Of a stretch of 64,000 nucleotides of DNA, positions 1 to 10,233 are shown piece after piece. Origin of the DNA: Mycolicibacterium porcinum (GTDB lineage Bacteria > Actinomycetota > Actinomycetes > Mycobacteriales > Mycobacteriaceae); contig MVIG01000001.1 in assembly GCA_002086835.1 (NCBI GenBank), forward strand, positions 682,001 through 746,000, read 5' to 3'. A program made the position numbers and the translations under genes. Under the pieces are notes generated by a model. The model was not told where the DNA came from. It saw only the letters and a list, made by a program, of their open reading frames with translations, and ran no database searches. The first letter of the stretch is position 1. Each line of letters opens with the position of its first letter.

Positions 1-874
1 AGTCGCGCAGCACCTCGAGCACATTGGTGATCAGCTCGGAGCCGTGGGTCTGCAGGTGTGCGGCGACGAGGTCGACCCCGAGGGTCGCCGGCGCCAGGGG
101 CACGTAGCGGACTCCGGCGATGTCCAGCGCGGCGGTGGGATCGGGCACGATCGCGACGCCCAGTCCTGCCGCGACCAGCGTCACCAGTGTCGACGTTTCC
201 GAGACTTCCTGTCGGATCCGTGGCGTGAATCCCGCATCGGCGCAGATACCGGTGACCAGGCTGCTCATGACCGACCGGCCGTGGCCGACGTGGACCACGA
301 AGTCTTCGTTCCTCAGGTCGGTCGCCGTCACCTCGGCGCGCTCGGCAAGGCGATGGCCGGCGGGCAGCGCGACCAGGAGACGGTCCCGGCGAACGGTCTC
401 GACCGTGATGTCATCACGGCTGACCGGTGGCCGCAGCAGTGCCAGGTCGATCGCGCCCGCTTCCAGGGCATCGATCTGGGCCGGCGCGAGCATTTCGCCG
501 CGCACGCTGACCTCGACACCGGGTAGGGATTCGCCGAGAGCGCGAACGAGTTCCGGCAGAAGGGAATACGTCGCCGAACCCACGCACCCGATCGCCACCC
601 GACCTTCGACACCGGCTGCGATGCGACGGGCTTCCAGGCCCGCGTCGTCCACCGCACCGAGAATCTCGATCGCGCGCTGGAGAAAGGTGCGGCCGGCCGG
701 CGTCAGCTCCACGCTGCGGGTGGTACGGGTGAAGAGCTCGACGCCGAGCTCGCGCTCGAGCTGGCGGATCTGCTGGGACAACGGGGGTTGCGCGATGTGC
801 AGCCGTTCCGCGGCGCGTCCGAAGTGCAATTCCTCCCCGACGGCCCGGAAGTAGCGGAGATGACGCAGCTCCAT
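1..874 (-). CDS. LysR-type transcriptional regulator of the pca genes, C-terminus cut by window edge
   Basis: Reading leftward from an ATG at 874, the frame is open to the window edge, giving 291 codons, so only the last few residues are missing. It begins MELRHLRYFRAV and has a typical LysR winged helix (FGRAAERLHIAQPPLSQQI) followed by a substrate-binding fold. It closely resembles the second LysR of the window (11823-12734). It faces pcaF across 76 bases that hold a LysR-type T-N11-A palindrome almost touching its start codon, so autoregulation and control of pcaFDIJ are likely. The effector is probably muconate or 3-oxoadipate by analogy with CatR and PcaQ, but the sequence does not show this. 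Confidence 0.9.
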   Translation of the reverse strand, partial: MELRHLRYFRAVGEELHFGRAAERLHIAQPPLSQQIRQLERELGVELFTRTTRSVELTPAGRTFLQRAIEILGAVDDAGLEARRIAAGVEGRVAIGCVGSATYSLLPELVRALGESLPGVEVSVRGEMLAPAQIDALEAGAIDLALLRPPVSRDDITVETVRRDRLLVALPAGHRLAERAEVTATDLRNEDFVVHVGHGRSVMSSLVTGICADAGFTPRIRQEVSETSTLVTLVAAGLGVAIVPDPTAALDIAGVRYVPLAPATLGVDLVAAHLQTHGSELITNVLEVLRD

Positions 875-875
875 G

Positions 876-898
876 ATTAATATCCTACTGATACTAAT
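876..898. promoter_or_regulatory. Predicted LysR operator between the LysR gene and pcaF
   Basis: The imperfect inverted repeat ATTAATATC, CTACT, GATACTAAT matches at 8 of 9 positions per arm. It contains TATC-N5-GATA at 881-893, the T-N11-A pattern of LysR sites. It begins two bases upstream of the LysR start codon and ends 52 bases before pcaF. The core recurs upstream of catR at 11755-11767. Confidence 0.65.
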
Positions 899-950
899 GA
901 CGACAATCTAAGTATTTCAGAATATGTGTGGGCCTGCCTAGCGTGGAGGT

Positions 951-2183
951 ATGAATACCCGCGCGTCCGCTTCCCAGGTGGTGATCTGCAGCCCGGTCCG
1001 CACCCCGGTGGGCCGGATGGGCGGTTCTCTGGCCGCGCTCACCGCCACCGATCTGGCCACCCAGACACTGTGCGAGCTGGTCTCGCGTACCGGGTTGGGC
1101 GAAGGCGATGTCGACGATGTGGTGCTGGGCCAGGGCTACGCCAACGGCGAGTCGCCTGCCATCGGCCGCATCGCCGCGCTCGACGCGGGACTGGGTACGC
1201 GGGTGCCAGGCCTGCAGATCGACCGCCGCTGTGGCTCCGGGCTGCAGGCTGTGCTGTACGCGGCAGGCCAGGTGGCCACCGGGGCCGCTCGCGTCGTGGT
1301 CGCCGGCGGTGTGGAGTCGATGTCCAACGTCGAGCACTACGCCCTGGGGCTGCGTGCCGGGGTGCGGCAAGGCGGGATCGTCTTGCAGGACCGGCTGGAC
1401 CGCGCACGTGAAACAGCCGGTGGTGCAAGCCATCCCGTCAGCGGGGGCATGATCGAGACCGCCGAGAACCTGCGCCGTGAGTACGGTATCTCCCGAGATG
1501 AGCAGGACCAGCTGGCCGTTCGCTCGCATCGGCGCGCCGTGGCCGCGCACGATGCCGGCCGCTTCGCCGATGAGCTCATTCCGGTGACCGTTCCCGGCAG
1601 GCGCGGCAATCCCGACACCGTCGTGGACCGCGACGAACACCCCCGCGCCGACATCACGGCCGAAGACCTGGAGAGGCTGCGCCCGCTCCGGTTCAAGTCC
1701 GACACCGAGTCGACCGTCACCGCAGGCAACGCTTCCGGCCAGAACGACGGCGCAGCCATGTGCGTCGTCACCACCCGCGCTGAAGCTGAGAAATACCAAC
1801 TGACACCACTTTTGGCGCTGAAGTCATGGGCAGTCACCGGCTGCGATCCCGAGACCATGGGCATCGGACCGGTAGGCGCCACCTCCGCGGCGTTGGACCG
1901 CGCGGGCCTGACGCTCGACGAGATCGACCTCATCGAACTCAACGAGGCGTTCGCGGTACAGGTGCTCGCGGTGTTGGCCGAATGGAAGGTCGACCCACTC
2001 GACGAGCGCGTCAACCCGAACGGTTCGGGAATCTCACTCGGACATCCCATCGGGGCGACGGGCGCCCGCATCCTGGCCACTGCGGCCTACGAGGCGGCCC
2101 GCCGTAAGGCCCGCTATGTGTTGGAGACCATGTGCATCGGTGGGGGACAAGGCTTGGCCGCGGTTTTCGAGGTGATCCGATGA
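951..2183 (+). CDS. pcaF: 3-oxoadipyl-CoA thiolase
   Basis: This 410-residue thiolase should cleave 3-oxoadipyl-CoA with CoA into succinyl-CoA and acetyl-CoA, the last step of the pathway. The nucleophilic cysteine is C94 in DRRCGSGLQA. NEAFA, the histidine loop GHPIGATGAR and the second-cysteine motif CIGGGQG follow in order. An in-frame TAG at 939 limits the start to 951, where GGAGG is unusually close to the ATG. The stop overlaps the pcaD start (ATGA). The pcaDIJ partners argue for 3-oxoadipyl-CoA rather than acetoacetyl-CoA as substrate. Confidence 0.93.
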   Translation: MNTRASASQVVICSPVRTPVGRMGGSLAALTATDLATQTLCELVSRTGLGEGDVDDVVLGQGYANGESPAIGRIAALDAGLGTRVPGLQIDRRCGSGLQAVLYAAGQVATGAARVVVAGGVESMSNVEHYALGLRAGVRQGGIVLQDRLDRARETAGGASHPVSGGMIETAENLRREYGISRDEQDQLAVRSHRRAVAAHDAGRFADELIPVTVPGRRGNPDTVVDRDEHPRADITAEDLERLRPLRFKSDTESTVTAGNASGQNDGAAMCVVTTRAEAEKYQLTPLLALKSWAVTGCDPETMGIGPVGATSAALDRAGLTLDEIDLIELNEAFAVQVLAVLAEWKVDPLDERVNPNGSGISLGHPIGATGARILATAAYEAARRKARYVLETMCIGGGQGLAAVFEVIR

Positions 2184-2935
2184 GTGTCGCGGTCCACCAC
2201 GTCGTCACCGGCCGCCCCGACGGTCCCGTGGTGGTGTTCTCCAACTCACTGGGCTCCACCCATCGCATGTGGGATGCCCAGCTGGCCGCCTTCGAGGAGC
2301 GATTTCGGGTGGTGCGCTATGACACTCGAGGCCACGGAGACTCGCCGGTTCCGGACGGGCCGTACTCGATCGACGACCTCGCCGACGACCTTGTGGCGCT
2401 GCTGGATTCACTCGACGTTCCACGCGCTCACCTGGTGGGACTCTCACTCGGCGGCATGACCGCGATGCGGGTGGCAGCCCGCCACCCAGAACGGGTCGAC
2501 CGGTTGGCCGTGCTGTGCACCGGAGCGCAGCTGCCACCGGCCTCGGCGTGGACGGACCGCGCCGCCACGGTACGTGCCCAGGGGAGTGCGGCAGTCGCCG
2601 AAGCCGTTGTCGCGCGCTGGTTCAGCCCCGGTTACAGCGGAGGCCGTGCCTCATGGGAGGCCTTGGTCGCCGCGACCCCGGCCGAAGGGTACGCCGCGTG
2701 CTGCGAGGCGATCGCGGCGCTGGACCTGCGCGGGGATCTGCCGAACATCACTGCGCCCACCCTGGCGATCGCCGGAACCGACGATCCCGCGACCCCGCCG
2801 GCCAAGCTCGCCGAGATCACCGATGCCATCCCCGGCGCCAAGCTGATCGAGGTCGCGCACGCCGCGCACCTGGCCAATGTCGAGCAGCCCGGCATCATCA
2901 CCCCCGCCCTCATCGAGCATCTGGAGCAGTCATGA
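2180..2935 (+). CDS. pcaD: 3-oxoadipate enol-lactonase
   Basis: This alpha/beta hydrolase of 251 residues hydrolyses 3-oxoadipate enol-lactone to 3-oxoadipate. The nucleophile elbow is GLSLGGM and the catalytic histidine lies in the late AHAAHLAN segment. An oxyanion-side motif, SNSLGST, is near the N-terminus. The start ATG overlaps the pcaF stop and the stop overlaps the pcaI start, so the four genes are translationally coupled. It is not fused to a carboxymuconolactone decarboxylase (pcaL), and no protocatechuate genes are present, so here it serves the catechol branch. Confidence 0.92.
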   Translation: MSVAVHHVVTGRPDGPVVVFSNSLGSTHRMWDAQLAAFEERFRVVRYDTRGHGDSPVPDGPYSIDDLADDLVALLDSLDVPRAHLVGLSLGGMTAMRVAARHPERVDRLAVLCTGAQLPPASAWTDRAATVRAQGSAAVAEAVVARWFSPGYSGGRASWEALVAATPAEGYAACCEAIAALDLRGDLPNITAPTLAIAGTDDPATPPAKLAEITDAIPGAKLIEVAHAAHLANVEQPGIITPALIEHLEQS

Positions 2936-3708
2936 CCCTCAACAAGGTGGTCGGCTCGGCCGCGGAAGCGGTGGCCGACATCCCCCGCGGTTCAAGCCTT
3001 GCGGTTGGGGGATTCGGGCTGGCCGGCATCCCGTGGTTCCTGATCGGGGCACTGCTGGAGCAGGGTGCCGACGATCTCACGATCGTGTCCAACAACTGCG
3101 GTGTCGACGGTGCCGGTCTCGGCCTGCTGTTGGAAGCAGGCAGGATCAGCCGTGTCATCGCGTCCTATGTCGGCGAGAACAAGGAGTTCGCCCGCCAGTA
3201 CCTGGCCGGCGAGCTGACCGTCGAGCTCACGCCGCAGGGCACGCTCGCCGAACGAATGCGCGCCGGTGGCAGCGGAATCGGCGCCTTCTTCACACCGACC
3301 GGGGTCGGGACTCTGGTCGCCGACGGTGGCTTGCCCTGGCGCTACCATCCCGACGGCTCGGTCGCGGTGGCGTCGCCGGCCAAGGAAGTCCGCACGTTCG
3401 GCGGCAAGGAGATGGTGCTCGAGGAGTCAATCGTCACCGACTACGCCCTCATCCGCGCCGCGGTCGTCGACAGGGCGGGCAACTGCAAGTTCCATGCCGC
3501 TGCGCGCAACTTCAACCCGCCGGCGGCGATGTCGGGCCGCATCACCGTGGTCGAGGCCGAGAACGTCGTCGAGGTCGGCGAACTGCACCCCGACGAGATC
3601 CACCTGCCCGGCATCTTCGTCAAGCGCATCGTCGAGCTGACCCCGGAACAGGCTGCCCACAAGGACATCGAGCAGCGCACCACTCGCGAACGAGGAGAAA
3701 CCCGATGA
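2932..3708 (+). CDS. pcaI: 3-oxoadipate CoA-transferase, alpha subunit
   Basis: This 258-residue class I CoA-transferase A subunit works with PcaJ to transfer CoA from succinyl-CoA to 3-oxoadipate. Family hallmarks are the early glycine loop [10 protein letters not shown] and the segment [14 protein letters not shown]. The length is somewhat above the usual 230-odd residues because of a charged C-terminal tail. Both ends overlap neighbours by ATGA, between pcaD and pcaJ. An acetoacetate:succinyl-CoA transferase would look similar, and the neighbours decide the assignment. Confidence 0.92.
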   Translation: MTLNKVVGSAAEAVADIPRGSSLAVGGFGLAGIPWFLIGALLEQGADDLTIVSNNCGVDGAGLGLLLEAGRISRVIASYVGENKEFARQYLAGELTVELTPQGTLAERMRAGGSGIGAFFTPTGVGTLVADGGLPWRYHPDGSVAVASPAKEVRTFGGKEMVLEESIVTDYALIRAAVVDRAGNCKFHAAARNFNPPAAMSGRITVVEAENVVEVGELHPDEIHLPGIFVKRIVELTPEQAAHKDIEQRTTRERGETR

Positions 3709-4385
3709 GCTGGACTCGTGACCAGATGGCTGCGCGCGCCGCTGCCGAACTTCGTGACGGCGACTACGTGAACCTCGGTATCGGCCTGCCCACACTGATT
3801 CCGGACTACCTGCCCGACGGCTCGGATGTCACTCTGCACGCCGAGAACGGAATCCTCGGAGTCGGTCCGTTCCCGTACGACGACGAGGTAGACCCAGACC
3901 TGATCAATGCGGGCAAGCAGACCGTATCGCTGGTGCCCGGCGCGTCATTCTTCGACTCCGCGACGAGTTTCGCGATGATCCGCGGCGGTCACGTCGACGT
4001 CGCGGTGCTGGGCGGCATGCAGGTGGCTGCGAACGGCGACCTTGCCAACTGGATGGTGCCCGGATCCATGGTCAAGGGAATGGGTGGTGCCATGGATCTG
4101 GTCAACGGCGCGGGTCGTGTCATCGTGCTGATGGATCACATCTCCAAAAGTGGTGCGGCCAAGCTCGTTTCGGCGTGCGATCTGCCGATTACCGGGAAGG
4201 GCGTGGTCAGCCGGGTGATCACCGATCTTGGGGTCTTCGACGTCGCGGGCGACGGATTCGACCTGCTCGAATTGGCTCCCGGCGTCGAATACGACCATGT
4301 CGTGGCCAACACCGCCGCGCCTGTTATCTATCCTCCGCGGAGTGCGGCCAACTCGGCACGAGACCGCACACCGAGCTTCGCGTAG
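3705..4385 (+). CDS. pcaJ: 3-oxoadipate CoA-transferase, beta subunit, 3' end overlapping benR
   Basis: This 226-residue B subunit carries the catalytic glutamate in LHAENGILG and the conserved [11 protein letters not shown] and [14 protein letters not shown] segments. The family usually ends soon after a motif like ANTAAPVI. Here the frame runs on for about 17 residues rich in S, A and R, through the end of the converging LAL regulator gene, giving a 58-base antisense overlap. The tail looks like read-through into the neighbour rather than a family feature. The start overlaps the pcaI stop. Confidence 0.92.
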   Translation: MSWTRDQMAARAAAELRDGDYVNLGIGLPTLIPDYLPDGSDVTLHAENGILGVGPFPYDDEVDPDLINAGKQTVSLVPGASFFDSATSFAMIRGGHVDVAVLGGMQVAANGDLANWMVPGSMVKGMGGAMDLVNGAGRVIVLMDHISKSGAAKLVSACDLPITGKGVVSRVITDLGVFDVAGDGFDLLELAPGVEYDHVVANTAAPVIYPPRSAANSARDRTPSFA

Positions 4386-6964
4386 ATGCGGGTGAGGTGG
4401 TACTGCACGGTCTTCGGTGACACGTACAGCTCCGCGGCCACCTCACGGTTCGTCAATCCCTTTGCGACGAGCGTGGTTACCGCTTCTTCCTGCGGCGTCA
4501 GCTCGACACTGTCACGAGACCCGCGCAGCTGATGCAACCCGCCCGCCTTGAGCTCACGCTCGCAGCGGGCCACGAATGTCTGCGCACCGAGCGATAGATA
4601 GAGCTCCCGTGCGGTGCTGATCACCTCGTCCGCCTGGCGACGTTTGCCGGCCCGGCGCAGCGTCTGTCCGTAGGCGAAGTTGATCCGCGCACGGTCATAC
4701 CGCAGCGGCAGCCCATCCAAGAGTGCGAGAGACTCCTCGAATCTGGCTCGTGCCGCGGGCAGGTCACCCATTGCGCCCAGCAGCCTGCCGCGTGCGTAAC
4801 CGAGTCTGGCCATCGCCGAGCGGTGCTCGCGCTTTCGGGCCTGGGCTTCGTGCGGTCGCAAGAACTCGTCCGCGGCTGCCAATTCGCCCTGGAGGACAAG
4901 GGCGTTGGCCAACAGATCGGGCCACGGCCAGTACCCCGGCTCGGCCAGCGAGGTGCCCCGCGCCATCCGGGCCAGCGGTTCCAGCACGCGCCACACCTTG
5001 GCGTAGTCGGCGTCGGTCTCGGCGACGTGGGCCCGAGCGAGAATCGTCGGTATGCGGGCCATCTCGTAGTCCTGGGTGACGACGTCGGCGGCCCGCACCG
5101 CCAGATTGGCCTCAGCCCAGTCTCCGCGAAGCGCATGGATCTGCGCCGCAGTCCATTCCAGCAACGGCGTGACGATGACGATGCCGCTCGATACTGCCAA
5201 ATCGCGGCCCGCCCTGACGGCAGACAGCGCGGCGTCCCAGTCGCCGCACACGAAATGCACCCGGGCCAGCCACCCCTGCGCCCACAGCGTGATCCGAGTC
5301 GAACCGCCAAGACCTGCTGTGGAAACCGCACTTTCGAGGTTGCTGCGGGCCGTGTCGACGTCATCGCGGATGAACTGCAGCCAACCCCTGCCCATCGTGA
5401 CCCGCTGGGCCTGTGCCCCGTGCCGCACCCTGGCGGCGAGTTCGTCGTAAGCCGCTGTCGCTTTTCGTGGATGGCCTGCCGCGGCCAGGCCGAGGCCGCG
5501 GATGGCGGCCGATTCGATGCCGGCGGGGGAGTCGCGATCGCTGAGGCGTAGTGCGGTGTCGGCCCAGGACACCAGCTCGTCGCCGCGGCAACGCACGAGC
5601 GAATGCAGGACGTACCGTTGCGCGATCAGCGCGGCCGTGTCGGGCTCCCGCTCGGCGTTGACAATGTCCCAGGCGCGGCGCAGGCGTACCTCGGCCTCGG
5701 TAGCGCGGCCGCGCAGGATGGCGAGATAGGCCAGAACGCCGTTGCGCAAAGGTGTTTCGCGTAGGCTCTCCACCGCCGGGACGAGCGCCGCGGCGGCTCC
5801 GCAGTCGCCTGCGGCCACCAGGGCATCGACGGCACGAGTGAGGCGTTCGTCGCGCAGGAGCGGCTCCGGCGTGAGTCGGCTGGCATCGCGGAACAGCGAA
5901 GCCGCCCGGGCCCAGGCACCCTCGGTGCCATGTTCACGCGCCAGGGCCTCGATGTCACCGGCGAGGTTTTCGTCGGGCATCGGGGCGGCGGCGACGCGGT
6001 GCCGCAAGCGCCGGTCGGGGTCGTTGACGATTTCTGCAGCCCGCTGGTGCGCCTCGGCGGTGCGCTGCGCGCTCATCTGCGCCAGGATGGCCGCCCGGGT
6101 CATGGCGTCGGGCAACCGGGGCTCAAAAGTGACGACGTGCGAGATCAATCCGGCACCGGCGGCCTGGTCGACGGCACGCAGGGGATCGGAAAGCGCAGCG
6201 AGTTCGGCGGCCTCGGCCAACGTGGCGTCGTCGCCCAGCACCGCCAGCGCCTCGACCAGTGTCCGCCCATCCGGTCCACATGCGGCCAGCTGTCCGCGGA
6301 CCCGTTCGACCACGTATCGCGGCGCAGGCAGACTCGCATCGGGGCGTGCCCATACCGCGGCGGGCACCTCGTCGAGGAGGGCGAGGACATCGCGAGGATT
6401 ACCGCGCGTGTGCTCGGTCAACGTGTCCGCCATTGTGGGATGCACGACGACCCCGCGCAGCCGCGCCAACTCGGTGACCGCTGATGCAGGCAAGCCGGTC
6501 AACGCCAGCACCGCACCTGTGAGATCGACGGGCAGGGCGGCGACCGACGATGCGGTGAGGACGATCAGGACGGGGATGTCCCGTTGATGGCGGACCAGAG
6601 TGGACAGCGCTTGGAGCGATTCGGTATCCGCATACTCGGCGTCGTCGATCGCGAGCAGGCCGACCCCCGCCGCACGCAGGTGGTCGACAAGGTGTGCGGC
6701 AGCCGCCACCGGGTCGGCCGGAACTTCATCCTGAACCAGCTGTGCGAGGACGCCGCCCGGCAGATCGGATTCCCACGGAACCGCTCGTGCCCACCACGCG
6801 CCGTGTGCGGCCGTCAGCTCGCGCACCAAGGCGGTTTTCCCGATGCCTGGCTCACCGACCACCGCGACCACGGCCGCACCGTGGTCGACCGTGGCGGCGA
6901 GGTGTTGGGCGAGTTCGGTCAGTTCGCGGTCCCGCCCCACGCAGCCGGGGGAGCCTTCGAGCAC
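4328..6964 (-). CDS. benR: LuxR-family LAL-type ATPase regulator, probable benzoate regulator
   Basis: This 878-residue regulator has an N-terminal AAA/STAND ATPase with Walker A GEPGIGKT (residues 37-44) and Walker [10 protein letters not shown] long helical repeat region follows, then a C-terminal LuxR helix-turn-helix ([20 protein letters not shown]). It starts at a GTG 24 bases after the benC-FCD-benD stop on the same strand, so it is the last gene of the ben unit. In Corynebacterium glutamicum a LAL-type BenR sits with the ben genes and controls them. Sharing that role is inferred from position and architecture. The 3' end overlaps pcaJ. Confidence 0.85.
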   Translation of the reverse strand: MLEGSPGCVGRDRELTELAQHLAATVDHGAAVVAVVGEPGIGKTALVRELTAAHGAWWARAVPWESDLPGGVLAQLVQDEVPADPVAAAAHLVDHLRAAGVGLLAIDDAEYADTESLQALSTLVRHQRDIPVLIVLTASSVAALPVDLTGAVLALTGLPASAVTELARLRGVVVHPTMADTLTEHTRGNPRDVLALLDEVPAAVWARPDASLPAPRYVVERVRGQLAACGPDGRTLVEALAVLGDDATLAEAAELAALSDPLRAVDQAAGAGLISHVVTFEPRLPDAMTRAAILAQMSAQRTAEAHQRAAEIVNDPDRRLRHRVAAAPMPDENLAGDIEALAREHGTEGAWARAASLFRDASRLTPEPLLRDERLTRAVDALVAAGDCGAAAALVPAVESLRETPLRNGVLAYLAILRGRATEAEVRLRRAWDIVNAEREPDTAALIAQRYVLHSLVRCRGDELVSWADTALRLSDRDSPAGIESAAIRGLGLAAAGHPRKATAAYDELAARVRHGAQAQRVTMGRGWLQFIRDDVDTARSNLESAVSTAGLGGSTRITLWAQGWLARVHFVCGDWDAALSAVRAGRDLAVSSGIVIVTPLLEWTAAQIHALRGDWAEANLAVRAADVVTQDYEMARIPTILARAHVAETDADYAKVWRVLEPLARMARGTSLAEPGYWPWPDLLANALVLQGELAAADEFLRPHEAQARKREHRSAMARLGYARGRLLGAMGDLPAARARFEESLALLDGLPLRYDRARINFAYGQTLRRAGKRRQADEVISTARELYLSLGAQTFVARCERELKAGGLHQLRGSRDSVELTPQEEAVTTLVAKGLTNREVAAELYVSPKTVQYHLTRIYAKLGVRSRAELAALRGG

Positions 6965-6988
6965 GGTCCCATGGTAAGCGGCGGAGGG

Positions 6989-9697
6989 TCAGCCCTGGTC
7001 GCCTCCGGCGACCGGGAGGACGGTGCCGGTGATATAGGAGGCCTCGTCAGACGCCAGGAAGCAGATCGCCGCCGATTGCTCGTCGAGCGTTCCATATCGG
7101 TGCATCACGGCCGAGTCCAGTGTCTGGTCGATGTGTCCCTGAAACCACGCTCGCTCGGTATCACTGGCCGGTTCGGGTGTGCCCCGCGAAATGCGGCGCG
7201 GCGGTGCCTCTGTGCCACCGGGCGCGGTGGCCACCACCCGCACCCCGGCGTCGGCATATTCCATCGCCAGTGACGCCGTGATCGCGTTGATCCCACCCTT
7301 GGCCGCGGAGTACGGGATTCGGTGGATGCCACGGGTGGCCGCCGAGGACACGTTGACGATGACGCCGCCGCCGTGGGAAAGCATGGCAGGCAACACCGCG
7401 CGAGACGCGAACAACGTGGTCATCAACGACCGGGTGATCTCCGCCTGGATCTCGGCTTCGGAGAACTCGGTGAACGGTTTGAAGTTGATGGCGCCGCCCA
7501 CATTGTTGATCAGCACATCGATCCGGCCGAACTCCGAGAGTGCCTGGCGGACAACATTGTTCGCGTTCTCGTAATGCTCGAGGTCCGCGGTGACCGCAAG
7601 GTTGCGCGGGCCACCGACCACCAGCTCGTCGGCGAGCTCTTTCACCAGCTCCGAGCGGTCGACGAGAACCAGTGTTCCGCCTTCGGCACTGATGCGCCGG
7701 GCGGTGTGCTCACCGATTCCCTGCGCGGCACCGGTGACCACCACGACCTTTCCGGCGAACCGGCCGGGGGTGATGAACTTCGGTTTGCGGGCTTCGAGAT
7801 GGTCGGCCATCGCACGACGCATGGTCTGCTTCGAACGGTCGGCATGCGCGATCATCAAAGCGCGTGCGGCGCTTCGGTCCCCGCTCTCGAATGCCTTGAC
7901 GATGTCCACGTGGTCTTGGGCACACAACGGATGGCACCATGTTGCATCGCTCAGCACCTCGCTCATGCGGCCTTTCACGCCGAGCGCCTGATATGCCTGC
8001 AGCAGGTGATCATTGCCGGTGAGGGTGAACAGGTAGTCGTGGAATGCGGCGTTGGTCTCGGTGTACTGCCGGGCGTCGACGAATTGATCGCCCTCGACGT
8101 AGGGCAGGGTCGATTCGGCCAGCAATCGGTATCCGGCCAGCTGCCCACTGGTCAACCGGCCCAATGTCAGTTCGAGTGCGCCGAGTTCGAGGGCTTGCCG
8201 CGCCTCGAACAGCGCATCGGACTCGTGTACCTCGGGGTGTTCCTCGCCGATTTGATAGCCGTCGGCAGTGACCGTCGGCGGCTCGGGTTGCCGGACCGGC
8301 ACCGGGGCCAGTGCGGCCGCACCGAAGATTTCCTGACCTGCGACGGTACGAGCGTCCGGATCGCCGGAGGCCTCGGGAGTGGGGGCAGCCCCGCCGGTTT
8401 CGACGATCCTCGCCGGGCCTGCGCCGGCGCCAGCCGCCACCAACTGGCCCGCGATCTTGCGCATGCGGTCGGTCTCGGCGCCATCGTCACCATCCGGAAA
8501 CCGGCCGGTCCAGGCCGCGATGCTGGTGCCGGGGAACAGATTCTGCCCGGTCACGGCGCGCGCATCCCCGGCGGTCAGCAGGTGCTCGGCCGGTGCGACG
8601 GCGGCCGCCGCGGTCGGGGCGGGTGCGGCGGGGGCGGCTGTCGAGGCTGCCAAGGCGAACTTCTCATAGAAGAAACCGCTCGGTTCGATACCCGACTGGG
8701 CGACGTGCTTGCGGACCGCCTCCACCATGGGTGGTGGCCCGCACAGGTAGATCGCGACATCCCCGTTGTAGAGGTGTGCCGGCTCGACAAGGCTGGTGAC
8801 GTAAGCCTTGTCCGGACCCTTGTTGGGTGCGGCGCTGGCCGGGTCGGACACACAGTAGTCCCAGCTGAAGCCCGGCAGATCGGCCGCCAGTTGGGCCAGT
8901 TCGTCGAGCGCCACGACGTCGTCGTCGGTGGAGGCGCCATAGATCAAGTGGGCGCGGCGGTGGCTCCCGTCGTCGCGCAACCGCCGCAGTATGGACAGGA
9001 TCGGTGCCAGTCCGGTGCCGCCGGCCAGCAGCAGAATCGGGCGGTCGGCCGCGCGCAGGAAGAACGAGCCGTGCGGCCCGGTGAACGTGAGGGTGTCTCC
9101 GACCGCTGCCCGTTCGGTCAGGTAGGTCGACATGGCGCCGCCGGGCGTCAGCTTGATCAGGAACGTCAGACGCTCGTCGTCGGGAGCGTTGCTGAACGAG
9201 TACGACCGGGTCACGGTTCCGGAACCGCTGTCGGTTCCCGGAACGGCGATATTCACGTACTGGCCTGGTAGGAAAGCCAATTCGGTGCGGTTCGGGATGG
9301 TGACGGCCAACCGCATGGTGGTCGCCGAGAGGCGTTGCAGCTCCACGACCGTCGAAACATAGGTGGCGGCCGCGGTCTTGGCGACCTCGGAGGTGCTCGC
9401 GATCTGCAGGACCAGGTCCGAGCGCGGCTTCATGCTGCACGGCAACACGTAACCGGCGGCGGCCTCGTCCGCTGACAGCGCATCCTCGATGTAGGTGCCG
9501 CCGTCGTAGCTGCCCGACTCGCACAGCGCTTTGCAGGTACCGCACGCGCCGTCGCGGCAGTCCAGCGGGATGTTGATGCGTTGCCGGTAGGAAGCGTCGG
9601 CCACGGTCTGGTCGGGGCGACAGCTGATGAACCGGGTGACCCCGTCCTCGAAGGACAGGGCGACCCTATGGGTGGCCGGTTCGGATGTGACAGTCAT
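6989..9697 (-). CDS. Fusion: benzoate dioxygenase reductase (BenC), FCD sensor-like domain, dihydrodiol dehydrogenase (BenD)
   Basis: One uninterrupted 902-residue frame contains three units. Residues 1-350 are BenC: a plant-type 2Fe-2S ferredoxin (C47, C52, C55, C87), FAD-binding RSYSFSN and an NAD-binding segment with CGPPPM. After an Ala/Pro-rich linker, about 490-635 match the FCD ligand-binding domain of GntR/FadR regulators. Its metal-type histidines are H553, H596 and H619, but N549 replaces the usual aspartate, and there is no DNA-binding domain. Residues 645-902 are a short-chain dehydrogenase (TGAAQGIG at 655, YSAAK at 796-800) that should oxidise the benzoate cis-diol to catechol. 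The linker repeats DARxVxGQxxF at 378 and 448. It lies 20 bases after benB with GAGG before the ATG. Confidence 0.92.
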   Translation of the reverse strand: MTVTSEPATHRVALSFEDGVTRFISCRPDQTVADASYRQRINIPLDCRDGACGTCKALCESGSYDGGTYIEDALSADEAAAGYVLPCSMKPRSDLVLQIASTSEVAKTAAATYVSTVVELQRLSATTMRLAVTIPNRTELAFLPGQYVNIAVPGTDSGSGTVTRSYSFSNAPDDERLTFLIKLTPGGAMSTYLTERAAVGDTLTFTGPHGSFFLRAADRPILLLAGGTGLAPILSILRRLRDDGSHRRAHLIYGASTDDDVVALDELAQLAADLPGFSWDYCVSDPASAAPNKGPDKAYVTSLVEPAHLYNGDVAIYLCGPPPMVEAVRKHVAQSGIEPSGFFYEKFALAASTAAPAAPAPTAAAAVAPAEHLLTAGDARAVTGQNLFPGTSIAAWTGRFPDGDDGAETDRMRKIAGQLVAAGAGAGPARIVETGGAAPTPEASGDPDARTVAGQEIFGAAALAPVPVRQPEPPTVTADGYQIGEEHPEVHESDALFEARQALELGALELTLGRLTSGQLAGYRLLAESTLPYVEGDQFVDARQYTETNAAFHDYLFTLTGNDHLLQAYQALGVKGRMSEVLSDATWCHPLCAQDHVDIVKAFESGDRSAARALMIAHADRSKQTMRRAMADHLEARKPKFITPGRFAGKVVVVTGAAQGIGEHTARRISAEGGTLVLVDRSELVKELADELVVGGPRNLAVTADLEHYENANNVVRQALSEFGRIDVLINNVGGAINFKPFTEFSEAEIQAEITRSLMTTLFASRAVLPAMLSHGGGVIVNVSSAATRGIHRIPYSAAKGGINAITASLAMEYADAGVRVVATAPGGTEAPPRRISRGTPEPASDTERAWFQGHIDQTLDSAVMHRYGTLDEQSAAICFLASDEASYITGTVLPVAGGDQG

Positions 9698-9717
9698 TTG
9701 CGCTACCTCGGCCCGGG

Positions 9718-10233
9718 TCAGAAGTGGTAGACATCCACCACGTGGTGGATGTAGTCGTTCTTGAGCACCACGGTCTTTCGTCGGATCAGCGGATGCTCAC
9801 CGGAGAAGTCGATGGTGTAGAAGGACGTCCCGTAGTATGGGTCGACCGTCTTGTAGCGGAAGTACATCGTGTGCCAGTTGAATCGGACGTCCACCAGGTC
9901 GCCGCGCCGTTCGATCACCTCGACGTTGCTGATGTTGTGGCTCGTGCGTGGTTCGGGGAGTGACGTCGCCGACGATCGTTCCGTGCGGATCCGGAACACC
10001 CGATCCTCAAGACCGCCCTTGTCGGCGTAGTAGATCAGCGAGATGTCGCGTTGCGGATCCTCGACGAGCCGATCGTCGTCGGTCCACGCCGGCATCCAGT
10101 ACACGACGTCGTCGGCGTAGCAGTCCAGCCACTTCTCGAACTCGCGATCGTCCAGATAGCGCGCCTCCCGGTAGAGAAACTGTTCGATCGCGTTCTGGGT
10201 GATCAGCTTCGAGGTCTGGGTCTCGGTGCTCAT
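9718..10233 (-). CDS. benB: Benzoate 1,2-dioxygenase, beta subunit
   Basis: This 171-residue small subunit of the ring-hydroxylating oxygenase has the NTF2-like fold of the family. Hallmarks include [20 protein letters not shown] at the N-terminus and HNISNVEV in the middle. It is structural and pairs with BenA in a hexameric oxygenase. The ATG overlaps the benA stop (ATGA), so the two are made together. Confidence 0.94.
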   Translation of the reverse strand: MSTETQTSKLITQNAIEQFLYREARYLDDREFEKWLDCYADDVVYWMPAWTDDDRLVEDPQRDISLIYYADKGGLEDRVFRIRTERSSATSLPEPRTSHNISNVEVIERRGDLVDVRFNWHTMYFRYKTVDPYYGTSFYTIDFSGEHPLIRRKTVVLKNDYIHHVVDVYHF

